DNA of 48,903 nt from Clostridiales bacterium (lineage in GTDB: Bacteria > Bacillota > Clostridia > Oscillospirales > Acutalibacteraceae). The position numbers and the translations under genes were made by a program. This document shows, one piece after another, positions 16,960-24,829 of this stretch (position 1 is its first letter; each line of letters opens with the position of its first letter). The stretch spans positions 1 to 48,903 of the forward strand of contig JAAVYX010000098.1 in NCBI GenBank assembly GCA_022791355.1, given 5' to 3'. The notes under the pieces are model-generated. The model had not been told where the DNA came from, ran no database searches, and saw only the letters and a list, made by a program, of their open reading frames with translations.

Positions 16960-18204
16960 TTGATTAAAGAAGCGATTGGTACCGGCGCTACCATCGAGGA
17001 AGCCAAAGAGCAGGCTGTCGCGATTCTGGGCGCAGGCTTTGAAGACAATGTTGAAATTGAAGTGCTGTCCATGCCTAAGCGGAAAACGCTTGGCCTCTTC
17101 GGCGGTTCTCCCGCGAAGGTACGGGTGAGCATGGAGGTGCCTGATCCCAAGCCCGAGCCCAAGCCCCTTTCCAAAAGACCGTCTCCCGCGGCCGACCGAG
17201 ACAAGCCGGCCGATCGTCCGGTTCAAAGCGGCCAAAGAAAGCCGGTCGAGCGAAAGAACGACGCCGCCGCTCCAAGGAACAATAAGGCGGCGGGACCGGC
17301 GCAGAAAAAACAGCCGGCCGTTTCCGACCGTCTCCCGCGGCCCAGGAATGAGGAGGCCGATGCGAAACCGGCTCCCCGGACCGCCCCGTCTAGAGCGGCT
17401 GTGGGACCGGCTGTGCCTGCCGCCCAGGTGGATCCCAATACCCCGGCCGGCCGGGCAGCGGCTTACTTGCAGAAGATTTTTACCATTATGAAACTGGACG
17501 GAGTCGAGCTTTCGGTCAGTCCGGTGGAGGGCGGATCCCAAATCGACCTGACCGGCGAGGGATTGGGCGTTATTATCGGCCGCCGGGGCGAGACCTTGGA
17601 CGCTTTGCAGTATTTGGCTTCTCTGGCCGCCAACAGCGGCGAGGGCGGATTCTATCGCCTGGTGCTCAACACCGGCAACTATCGTCAAAAGCGGGAGCAG
17701 ACCCTGCAAAGCCTGGCTCGGCGAATGGCCGCTCAGGTTTTGCGCACTGGCCGCAACCGTACCTTGGAGCCCATGAATCCCTATGAGCGCCGTGTGATTC
17801 ACACCACCATTCAGTCAATGGAGGGCGTGGTATCCAATTCGGTGGGAGACGGAGCCGCCCGTAGGGTGGTTATCAGTCCCGACCGGACGGGCGGTTCCTT
17901 TGATAGACCCCGGAATTACGATTATAGCGGCGGTCCGCGTTCTCGGACCAGCCGGCCCGGTTTCCGGGACTATCGGGAGAAATCCCCAGCGGCCCAGCGG
18001 CCGGAGGGCCAGAAGGAACAGGTCCAGCGCAGCCGCTCAGAAATCGAGGCCTTTGAGGCCAAGGCGGCGGGTAAGTCGGTCATTCTTCCGGAAAATCCTG
18101 CTCCCGCCCCCGCGCGGCGGCCGGCGGAACCCGTCTCCGCTCCTGCGAAAAAGGATGTGGGAGACGCGCCCCTTTACGGCCGGATTGATAAGAAAAGCGA
18201 ATAA
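16960..18204 (+). CDS. jag: RNA-binding protein Jag/KhpB
   Basis: KH/R3H RNA-binding protein that works with KhpA and affects cell elongation and sporulation-linked functions in Firmicutes. The TTG at 16960 (414 residues) follows GAGGAGGA by seven bases. The Jag_N domain (about 1-55) includes the KTLGLFGG motif. A long Pro/Lys/Arg-rich disordered linker (about 60-170) is followed by the KH domain with GVIIGRRGETLDALQYL and the R3H domain with ERRVIHTTIQ (R-x3-H). The tail of about 90 residues is again disordered. The protein is roughly twice the length of Bacillus Jag because of linker and tail. A strong terminator follows. Confidence 0.93.
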   Translation: MIKEAIGTGATIEEAKEQAVAILGAGFEDNVEIEVLSMPKRKTLGLFGGSPAKVRVSMEVPDPKPEPKPLSKRPSPAADRDKPADRPVQSGQRKPVERKNDAAAPRNNKAAGPAQKKQPAVSDRLPRPRNEEADAKPAPRTAPSRAAVGPAVPAAQVDPNTPAGRAAAYLQKIFTIMKLDGVELSVSPVEGGSQIDLTGEGLGVIIGRRGETLDALQYLASLAANSGEGGFYRLVLNTGNYRQKREQTLQSLARRMAAQVLRTGRNRTLEPMNPYERRVIHTTIQSMEGVVSNSVGDGAARRVVISPDRTGGSFDRPRNYDYSGGPRSRTSRPGFRDYREKSPAAQRPEGQKEQVQRSRSEIEAFEAKAAGKSVILPENPAPAPARRPAEPVSAPAKKDVGDAPLYGRIDKKSE

Positions 18205-18237
18205 AGGTATTGCTTTCCATGCATGCAGGGTAAGGTA

Positions 18238-18264
18238 AAAAAAGGGCGGGTTCGCCCTTTTTTG
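18238..18264 (+). terminator. jag terminator
   Basis: AAAAAAGGGCG and CGCCCTTTTTT pair around GGTT. A strong stem with a T-run that ends the rpmH-jag group. Confidence 0.9.
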
Positions 18265-18278
18265 CTTGTAATGGGTAT

Positions 18279-18470
18279 TACACGCTTTGCGTGCATTTTT
18301 GCGAGGCCCTCGATGGGTCGAGCGAAAAACTACACGCTTTGCGTGCATTTTTGCGAGGCCCTCGATGGGTCGAGCGAAAAACTACACGCTTTGCGTGCAT
18401 TTTTGCGAGGCCCTCGACGAGCCGAGCGAAAACCTAAACGTTTTGCGTGCATTTTTGCGATAGGCTCTAG
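18279..18470 (+). repeat. 52 bp tandem repeat array (3.6 copies)
   Basis: Units begin with TACACGCTTTGCGTGC at 18279, 18331 and 18383, with a diverged partial unit at 18435. The first two are identical. Each holds a hairpin ACGCTTTGCGT, ATTTTTGCGAGGCCCTCGA and CGAGCGAAAA. The same module occurs singly inside R3 (9027-9078) and at element ends (8710, 24529, 40180). Confidence 0.9.
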
Positions 18471-18707
18471 CGCCTTGTATGCTTACGTCCCGTCCTGAGA
18501 AGTGACGGAATACAGGCTGTTTTCCCAGATGGATCAAATAAACGTCTATGGGCCGGGAGCGACCCAGTAGCATACCTTGGCTGACCAATTGCTGGAATAT
18601 CGCGGGGCGGCGAAGGATTTCTAGCGAATTGCGGCCTCTATGCTGTGAGGTCGTAGCCTTGCTTATAAAGGATTGCAAACGGTCTGTTTTGAGAAAGACA
18701 GAAAGAC
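18471..18707. other. Gap before mnmE
   Basis: About 240 bases after the tandem array with no gene supported. No consensus promoter was recognised. The mnmE ribosome binding site is at 18708-18715. Confidence 0.5.
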
Positions 18708-18723
18708 AGGAGGGGATCGGGGA

Positions 18724-20094
18724 ATGATGGGGGATACCATTGCCGCTATCTCTACGCCGCTGGGGGAAGGCGGCGTAGGGATGATCCGTATTTCGGGAGA
18801 GGAAGCCCGGGGAGTGGCGCATCGAATTTTCAGAAGCAGCCGGGGCGATCTTCGAATCTCTCCGGGATATAGGGCGTACTATGGACGGGTCGCCATGCCC
18901 GGCCGGAATGAAACGATTGACGAGGCGGTGGCGCTGGTCTTTGCCGCCCCGGCCAGTTATACGGGCGAGGACGTTGTGGAGCTGTCGGTACACGGGGGCG
19001 TTTATGTAGTACGGCAGGTTCTGCGGGCCGCCCTGGCCGCCGGCGCGCGGCTGGCCCAGCCGGGGGAGTTTACCCGACGGGCTTACCTCAACGGAAAGCT
19101 GGATTTGACCCAGGCCGAATCGGTCATGCATCTGATTTCGGCCCAGGGAGAGGACGCCCTGCGGGCCGCCCGGTCAGGCAGGGAGGGCGCGGTCTCCAGA
19201 CGGGTGACGGGTTTGAAGGAGCGGCTTTTGGCCTACTCGGCCGCCTTGGCCGCCTGGGCGGATTATCCCGACGAGGATATTCCCGCCCTGCAAAGCCGGA
19301 CCTTGATAGGAGAGCTGTCCGCTATATCGGCTGATTTGCAGGCGCTTTTGGCTACCTACGACGGGGGCAGGGTTCTGCGGGAGGGGGTGGAGACGGTTAT
19401 TGCCGGCCGCCCCAATGTGGGGAAGTCCACCCTAATGAATCTGCTGGCTGGCTGTCAGCGTTCCATCGTTACCCCGGTGGCCGGCACCACACGGGATGTG
19501 GTGGAGGAGACCGTTCTGCTGGGAGACCTGCGGCTGCGGCTGGCCGACACCGCCGGCCTGCGGCAGACCGAAGACCTGGTAGAGTCTATCGGCGTGGGCC
19601 GGACCCGGGAACGGCTGGCCGCCGCTGGCCTGATTCTGGCTGTCTTTGACGCCTCCCTGCCGCTGGAACAGGAGGACCGGGAGCTGCTGGACTTGCTGTC
19701 CGGCCGGCCAGCTGTTGCGGTGGTCAATAAAACCGATCTTTCTCCCCGCTTGAATTTGGAGGAGGTTGGACGGGCCGGTGCGCCGGTGGTGCAGATTGCG
19801 GCCGGCGCTGGCCGCGGTTTGGAGGAACTGAAGGCGGCAGTCGAGCAGGTGGCGGGCCTAAGTGGTTTGGATCCGGCGGCCGGTATACTGGCCAGCGAAC
19901 GGCAGCGGGACTGCGCCGTCCAAGCCCAGTCCGGCCTTGCTCAGGCCCTTGCGGCCCTGGAGCTGGGAGAAACCCTGGACGCTGTGAGCGTCTGTCTGGA
20001 CGACGCTTTGCAGGCCCTTTTGTCCCTGACAGGGGAAAGGGTTACGACTGCCGTAACCGATGAGGTTTTTAAACGGTTCTGTGTGGGAAAGTAG
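18724..20094 (+). CDS. mnmE: tRNA modification GTPase MnmE
   Basis: With MnmG forms the complex that installs the carboxymethylaminomethyl group on U34 of certain tRNAs, using GTP, methylene-THF and glycine. The ATG at 18724 lies eight bases after AGGAGGGG and gives 456 residues, the normal size. The N-terminal folate-binding domain begins GDTIAAISTPLGEGGVGMIRISG. The central helical domain surrounds a G domain with GRPNVGKST (G1), DTAGL (G3) and NKTD (G4). The C-terminus is DEVFKRFCVGK, where CxGK holds the conserved catalytic cysteine. mnmG follows after 378 bases. Confidence 0.97.
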   Translation: MMGDTIAAISTPLGEGGVGMIRISGEEARGVAHRIFRSSRGDLRISPGYRAYYGRVAMPGRNETIDEAVALVFAAPASYTGEDVVELSVHGGVYVVRQVLRAALAAGARLAQPGEFTRRAYLNGKLDLTQAESVMHLISAQGEDALRAARSGREGAVSRRVTGLKERLLAYSAALAAWADYPDEDIPALQSRTLIGELSAISADLQALLATYDGGRVLREGVETVIAGRPNVGKSTLMNLLAGCQRSIVTPVAGTTRDVVEETVLLGDLRLRLADTAGLRQTEDLVESIGVGRTRERLAAAGLILAVFDASLPLEQEDRELLDLLSGRPAVAVVNKTDLSPRLNLEEVGRAGAPVVQIAAGAGRGLEELKAAVEQVAGLSGLDPAAGILASERQRDCAVQAQSGLAQALAALELGETLDAVSVCLDDALQALLSLTGERVTTAVTDEVFKRFCVGK

Positions 20095-20340
20095 CCGACA
20101 TTGTCAGGAAGACCGCGGCTGTGGACGGTCCCGTGCGCTCTGCTGCTGTTTTACGGACAGGACGCTGGGAGGGGGTCGCCCGGCCTGTGCCGGAAAGGCC
20201 TTTTGATCCGCGGCCTCACATAGAAAAGGCGAACCTAAATTTTGTGCAAAGGACAGGCGGGGGGGACGATGGAGGGGTCTTATTCTATCGACCGGTAGTC
20301 TTATACAGGAGGCGCGGGACGCCGGATAATGCCTCTGCTG

Positions 20341-20423
20341 TATTTCCGTTTCCAGACAATAGCGCCTTCCCTATTCCTATAATGGATCATTCGCAAACCC
20401 GCTATTGTCTGGAAACTGAAATA
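20341..20423. repeat. Large inverted repeat upstream of mnmG
   Basis: Arms 20341-20364 and 20400-20423 are complementary at 23 of 24 positions, with a perfect 17-base core GTTTCCAGACAATAGCG/CGCTATTGTCTGGAAAC. The 35-base loop contains CCTATAATGG. No T-run follows, so it is not a standard terminator. A TATAAT box at 20439-20444 downstream may start mnmG transcription. Confidence 0.85.
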
Positions 20424-20472
20424 TACTTATAGTATTTATATAATTACGAAGAATCAACTAGGTGTGATGAAT

Positions 20473-22410
20473 ATGAGCTATTTTGCGGGAATATACGATG
20501 TATTGGTGGTGGGAGCCGGACATGCGGGTATAGAAGCATCGTTGGCTGCGGCGCGGCTGGGCTGCCAAACGGCTATTTTTACCATCAATCTGGATTGGGT
20601 GGGTAATCTGCCCTGCAACCCTTCCATCGGCGGCACAGCCAAGGGACATCTGGTACGAGAGATCGACGCGCTGGGAGGCGAGATGGGCCGGGCGGCCGAC
20701 GCTACCTTTTTACAGAGCCGTATGCTCAATCGAGGAAAGGGTCCGGCCGTTCACAGTCTGCGGGCTCAGATCGACCGGCGGCGGTACAGCGACTATATGA
20801 AGCGGGCGCTGGAACGGCAGGAGAATTTGGAGCTCCGCCAGTCTGAAATTATTTCCCTTAGGCCCCTTTCGCCCTCTGAACGGGAAGGGGAGGCTGAACT
20901 GGCCGGCTGGCCCTCTGAACAGCCCTGTTGGCGGGCGGTCACCCGGCTGGGAGCGGTTTATTACAGCAAAACAGTCATTCTGGCCACCGGCACCTTTCTG
21001 GGCGGCCGGATTTATGTGGGCGACGTTTCCTACGAGGGCGGCCCGGACGGTACCTTTGCGGCCACCGCCTTGGCCGCTTCTCTCAAGAAGCTGCCTATTC
21101 CGCTCCGCCGCTTCAAAACCGGCACTCCCGCCCGGGTCCACCGCCGTTCCATCGATTTTTCCCAGTTGGAAGTCCAGCCGGGTGATGATCCGATAGTACC
21201 CTTCAGCTATGCTACGGAGGAGCCGGGGGAGAATCAGGTTCTCTGTCATATCGCCTACACCAATCGGAAGACCGAAGAGGTTATCCGGGCGAATCTGCAT
21301 CGCTCCCCGCTTTTTGCCGGGATAATAGAGGGGGTTGGGCCTCGATATTGTCCCAGTATTGAGGATAAGATCGTCCGTTTTCCGGACAAGGAACGGCATC
21401 AGCTCTTTATAGAGCCTTGCGGCTTGGATACCGAGGAAATGTATCTGCAAGGCATGTCCTCCTCTCTGCCGGAGGAGGTACAGCTGGCCTTTTACCGTAC
21501 CATTAAGGGCTTGGAGCAGGTGCAGATCATGCGCAACGCTTATGCTATCGAGTATGACTGCGTGGACCCTCTTGCCTTAGCGCCGACTCTGGCCTTCAAG
21601 GAGCTGCCGGGTCTCTACGGGGCCGGTCAGTTTAACGGCTCGTCCGGTTATGAGGAAGCCGCGGCCCAGGGCCTGGCGGCGGGAATCAACGCGGCCCGGC
21701 TGGTACAAGGCCGCTCCCCGGTTATCTTCCAACGCTCCAACTCCTATATCGGCACCCTGATAGACGATCTAGTGACCAAGGGCTGTTCCGACCCCTACCG
21801 CATGATGACCTCCCGGTCCGAGTACCGTCTGCTGCTCCGGCAGGATAATGCCGACGAGCGTTTGACCCCCCAGGGCCGGGAGATCGGATTGGTGGGGGAC
21901 GCGGACTGGGAGCGTTTCCAAAGACGGATGCGGCAAAAGGAGGAGGAGCTGGCCCGGCTGAAAAAGCTGACCCTCTCCCCTTCCGACCAGCTCAATCAAC
22001 TGCTTGTTTCACATGAAACATCCCCTATATCCACCGGCATACGTATGGAGGAGCTGCTTCGCCGCCCTCGTATCAGCTATGACGATTTGGCCCCCTTTGA
22101 CCCAGACCGCCCCCCGCTGCCTCGAGATATCCGGGAGAGGGTAGAAATCGAGATCAAGTATGCCGGTTACATCAAACGGCAGCTGGCCCAGGTGGAGGAA
22201 ATGGCGAGGCTGGAAAGCCGGAAGCTGCCCGGCGGGATCGATTATCTCTCCCTGGAAGGACTGCGCAGCGAAGCGCGGGAAAAGCTGCAAAGGGTGCAGC
22301 CACGAAGTATCGGGCAGGCGGCTCGGATTTCAGGCGTAAGCCCCGCAGATATATCGGTTTTGCTCATCTGGCTGGAAAAGCGGAAGACGGGTCCCATACA
22401 GGATTCTTAG
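20473..22410 (+). CDS. mnmG: tRNA modification FAD enzyme MnmG (GidA)
   Basis: FAD-dependent partner of MnmE in wobble-uridine modification. The ATG at 20473 is spaced correctly from AGGTGTG; GTG and ATG codons just upstream lie within that site. The protein has 645 residues, slightly longer than the usual 620-630. The dinucleotide-binding motif is DVLVVGAGHAGIEASLAAARLG. NPSIGGTAKGHLVREIDALGG, LATGTFLGG and GLYGAGQFNGSSGYEEAAAQG are all diagnostic. The C-terminal MnmE-interacting helical domain has IKYAGYIKRQ and RISGVSPADISVLLIWL. A parS-like site lies inside the coding sequence at 22005-22020. Confidence 0.97.
   Translation: MSYFAGIYDVLVVGAGHAGIEASLAAARLGCQTAIFTINLDWVGNLPCNPSIGGTAKGHLVREIDALGGEMGRAADATFLQSRMLNRGKGPAVHSLRAQIDRRRYSDYMKRALERQENLELRQSEIISLRPLSPSEREGEAELAGWPSEQPCWRAVTRLGAVYYSKTVILATGTFLGGRIYVGDVSYEGGPDGTFAATALAASLKKLPIPLRRFKTGTPARVHRRSIDFSQLEVQPGDDPIVPFSYATEEPGENQVLCHIAYTNRKTEEVIRANLHRSPLFAGIIEGVGPRYCPSIEDKIVRFPDKERHQLFIEPCGLDTEEMYLQGMSSSLPEEVQLAFYRTIKGLEQVQIMRNAYAIEYDCVDPLALAPTLAFKELPGLYGAGQFNGSSGYEEAAAQGLAAGINAARLVQGRSPVIFQRSNSYIGTLIDDLVTKGCSDPYRMMTSRSEYRLLLRQDNADERLTPQGREIGLVGDADWERFQRRMRQKEEELARLKKLTLSPSDQLNQLLVSHETSPISTGIRMEELLRRPRISYDDLAPFDPDRPPLPRDIRERVEIEIKYAGYIKRQLAQVEEMARLESRKLPGGIDYLSLEGLRSEAREKLQRVQPRSIGQAARISGVSPADISVLLIWLEKRKTGPIQDS
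22005..22020 (+). promoter_or_regulatory. parS-like site 1 (inside mnmG)
   Basis: TGTTTCACATGAAACA, one base different from the Bacillus-type parS TGTTTCACGTGAAACA. Identical to site 2 near parA. Expected binding site of the ParB encoded at 25606. Confidence 0.8.
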
Positions 22411-22451
22411 ATAGAACAAGGGCCGGAAAACCCGGCGGAGGAGGGTATTGT

Positions 22452-23174
22452 ATGGATTTTCCTATACATTTGGTGGAGCAGGGGTTTCGGGATTTAGAGC
22501 TTCCCATCCACATAGATGAGCAAGCAAAGCTGCGCCTGATCCAATATGCCGGTTTGTTGGTTGCGTGGAACGAAAAGATCAATCTGACCGCTATCACTCA
22601 GCCGGAGGAAATCGCGGTCAAACACTTCCTGGACTCGGCCGTCCTCTTGAAATACATGGAACTGCCGACCGCCGCCCGGGTCATAGACGTGGGCACCGGC
22701 GCGGGCTTTCCCGGCCTGGTGCTGAAAATACTTCGCCCGGACCTGCGGCTTACCCTGCTGGACAGTCTCCAAAAGCGGCTGCGGTTTTTGGAGAACGTAA
22801 CCGGCAGTCTGGGGCTATCCGCTGAACTGGTGCATGCCCGGGCGGAAGAGGGGGGGAGAAATCCCCTTTATCGGGAGGCTTTTGAACTGGCAACCGCCCG
22901 GGCCGTGGCCAGACTTCCCCTGCTGGCCGAATACTGTTTGCCTTTTGTAAAGGCTGGGGGTCTCTTTTGCGCGCTGAAGGGACCGGACGGAGAAAGGGAA
23001 TGCGGCGAAGCGGCGGCGGCCCTCGGTCTTTTGGGCGGCGGCAAGCCTTTCCTACGGTGCTATACCCTTCCCGGCGGCGATTCGCGCAGTATCATCGTCT
23101 GTGAAAAGACGTCGCAAACCCCGGCAAGATTCCCCAGAAATCCCGCCCAGATTGCAAAAAAGCCGCTGGGGTGA
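22452..23174 (+). CDS. rsmG: 16S rRNA m7G527 methyltransferase RsmG
   Basis: SAM-dependent methyltransferase acting on G527 of 16S rRNA (E. coli numbering); loss confers low-level streptomycin resistance in other bacteria. 240 residues. Typical N-terminal segment WNEKINLTAITQPEEIAVKHFLDS, SAM motif I VIDVGTGAGFPGLVLKI, LLDSLQKRLRFLENV, then ATARAVARLPLLAEYCLPF. The C-terminal 20 residues are an unconserved basic tail. It lies 41 bases after mnmG, the usual order, probably in one transcript. Confidence 0.95.
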   Translation: MDFPIHLVEQGFRDLELPIHIDEQAKLRLIQYAGLLVAWNEKINLTAITQPEEIAVKHFLDSAVLLKYMELPTAARVIDVGTGAGFPGLVLKILRPDLRLTLLDSLQKRLRFLENVTGSLGLSAELVHARAEEGGRNPLYREAFELATARAVARLPLLAEYCLPFVKAGGLFCALKGPDGERECGEAAAALGLLGGGKPFLRCYTLPGGDSRSIIVCEKTSQTPARFPRNPAQIAKKPLG

Positions 23175-23229
23175 GCAAACGGCGTAAGAACAGAGACGGA
23201 AATGCGCAAAATTTGAAAATAGAAATTTC

Positions 23230-23258
23230 TTGAAATTTGCTCTCAAAGAGCATATAAT
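23230..23258 (+). promoter_or_regulatory. noc promoter
   Basis: TTGAAA (23230-23235), a 17-base spacer and TATAAT (23253-23258), about 50 bases before the noc GTG start. A good sigma-A match. Confidence 0.8.
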
Positions 23259-23309
23259 AGAACATGTAAGAATAAAAAACTTGGAAAGATATGCCAGGAG
23301 GGACAAGCT

Positions 23310-24146
23310 GTGTTTTCCTTACGAAATCGAGACAAGCGGCCGGAGGGTCAATTGATCATGCTGGCGACAAGTTCCATTCGCCCTAATCCTAATCAGCCCC
23401 GCCGCGATTTCGACGAGTACGAGCTTTCCGGCTTGGCCGAAAGCATTCGCTGCAACGGTATTTTGCAGCCTTTGGCCGTGAGAAAAGTCGACGGCAACAA
23501 TTTTGAGCTGATCGCCGGGGAGCGGCGTCTGCGGGCGGCCCGTATGGCGGGTATACAAATGGTGCCATGCATCGTTCATGAAGCGGACGATAAGCGTTCG
23601 GCTTTTCTTGCACTTTTGGAAAATCTCCAGCGGCGGGATTTATCCATGTTCGAGGAAGCGGACGGTATTGCCAGGCTAATCAATCACTATCATATCACCC
23701 AGCAGGAGGCGGCCGAACGGCTGGGCATGGCCCAGTCCACCCTGGCCAACAAGCTCCGTCTTTTAAAGTTGACCGACGATCAGCGGGAGCGAATTACCTC
23801 GGCCCGTCTGAGCGAACGGCATGCTCGGGCTATCCTGCGTCTGCCCGAGGAAAAACAGCGGGACAGCGTCATGGACGTAGTCATAGCCCAGCAGCTGACG
23901 GTCAGCGATACCAATAAGCTCATCGACCAAATGCTGGCCCCCCAGGAGGAACAGGTCGAAACGCCCCAGCCCAAGCGTATACCGGTTATCCGGGATGTGC
24001 GGCTTTTCTTCAACAGCATCACCAAGATGGTTTCTACCATGCGTCAATCCGGGGTGGACGCCAAGACCAGCCGCAGTGAAACCGAGGAGTATATCGAGTA
24101 TACTGTGATTATTCCCAAGAAGGCCGGCGGTAAAAAGGTCGGCTGA
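23310..24146 (+). CDS. noc: ParB-family nucleoid occlusion protein Noc
   Basis: ParB-like CTP-switch DNA-binding protein, 278 residues, GTG start six bases after AGGAGGGA. The N-terminal ParB/Srx domain has SSIRPNPNQPRRDFDE, LAESIRCNGILQPLAV and the GERRLRAARMAG box. LENLQRRDLSMFEEADGI and the HTH ITQQEAAERLGMAQSTLANKLRLL follow. It is placed between rsmG and parA and carries ERHARAIL where ParB proteins usually have GHGRALL, both as in Bacillus Noc. A second paralogue (true ParB) is at 25606. Noc would block division over the nucleoid; no clear Noc site (ATTTCCCGGGAAAT) was found in the window. An extra ParB is the alternative. Confidence 0.82.
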   Translation: MFSLRNRDKRPEGQLIMLATSSIRPNPNQPRRDFDEYELSGLAESIRCNGILQPLAVRKVDGNNFELIAGERRLRAARMAGIQMVPCIVHEADDKRSAFLALLENLQRRDLSMFEEADGIARLINHYHITQQEAAERLGMAQSTLANKLRLLKLTDDQRERITSARLSERHARAILRLPEEKQRDSVMDVVIAQQLTVSDTNKLIDQMLAPQEEQVETPQPKRIPVIRDVRLFFNSITKMVSTMRQSGVDAKTSRSETEEYIEYTVIIPKKAGGKKVG

Positions 24147-24182
24147 TTCCTTGTTTCGCCCACCCATATTCATTCCCATACA

Positions 24183-24230
24183 GCAAGCGCCGTCCGGCTC
24201 CTAAGGGAGTTGGACGGCGCTTGCCTTTGT
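24183..24230 (+). terminator. Terminator after noc
   Basis: GCAAGCGCCGTCC pairs with GGACGGCGCTTGC around a loop of about 16 bases, followed by CTTTGTCTG. The stem is very strong and the T-run weak. Confidence 0.7.
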
Positions 24231-24231
24231 C

Positions 24232-24247
24232 TGTTTCACATGAAACA
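24232..24247 (+). promoter_or_regulatory. parS-like site 2
   Basis: TGTTTCACATGAAACA, identical to site 1, in the noc-parA gap. Confidence 0.85.
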
Positions 24248-24256
24248 AAAACGGAA

Positions 24257-24272
24257 TGTTTCATGTGAAACG
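24257..24272 (-). promoter_or_regulatory. parS-like site 3
   Basis: TGTTTCATGTGAAACG on the plus strand, i.e. the same variant in reverse orientation with the last base changed. It lies nine bases from site 2. Confidence 0.8.
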
Positions 24273-24402
24273 AGTAAAAGAAAAAACCGATTCTGGACGC
24301 TGAAAGAGGAAAGGGCGGGCGGCTTTTTCGGCAACAACCGTATAAAGCCTTTCAGACATTAGATATATTCTGCGATTTGCTCTTTTTCTTTTTGCATGAA
24401 TA

Positions 24403-24411
24403 TGCTATAAT
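24403..24411 (+). promoter_or_regulatory. Extended -10 promoter in the noc-parA gap
   Basis: TGCTATAAT at 24403-24411, an extended -10 with no good -35. It would give a parA leader of about 410 bases that contains repeat element B. Confidence 0.5.
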
Positions 24412-24509
24412 AATCCAAAAGCGATTGTCTATCGTTTGAACCTGGCGGGCTGCCGGCGCGGGCCGCGGCCCAGCCGGCACAGCGACAGCGTATTGGCTGG
24501 GCCTGGATG

Positions 24510-24748
24510 CTATGCTTTGTCTTGCAAAGCAAAATATTTGTGAGGCCCTCGATGGGCCGAATGAAAATCTATAGATTTCTCTGCGGGGTGTCTAAGCGAA
24601 CAGCCTTGGGCTGTTCTGGCGGCCACGGCGCAAAAGCGCCTCTGGTCGCTTCCCACAAGGGACGCCAGAAAGAGGTTTGGCTAAAGGCCAAACTGGGAAC
24701 CTCTGTGAGGAGCGCTGGAGCCCCTCGCAAAATTTATGCATAGCGTAT
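24510..24748 (+). repeat. MITE-like intergenic element, copy B
   Basis: About 240 bases between the parS pair and parA. Imperfect terminal inverted repeats lie at 24529-24550 and 24718-24739 (16 of 22 positions match). The left end begins with hairpin GCTTTG-TCTT-GCAAAGC. The inside holds CTCTGCGGGG, AACAGCC-TTGG-GCTGTT, GGCGCAAAAGCGCC and a GGTTTGGC-TAAA-GCCAAACT hairpin. No ORF is conserved with copy A at 8710-8864. Confidence 0.75.
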
Positions 24749-24829
24749 GATAAAGACAATCGCAGGGCGGAGGAGGCCAGCGGCTTTCTTCCCGCCAAAA
24801 AACAGCGCGCAGTATAGGGAGGGGCGGAT

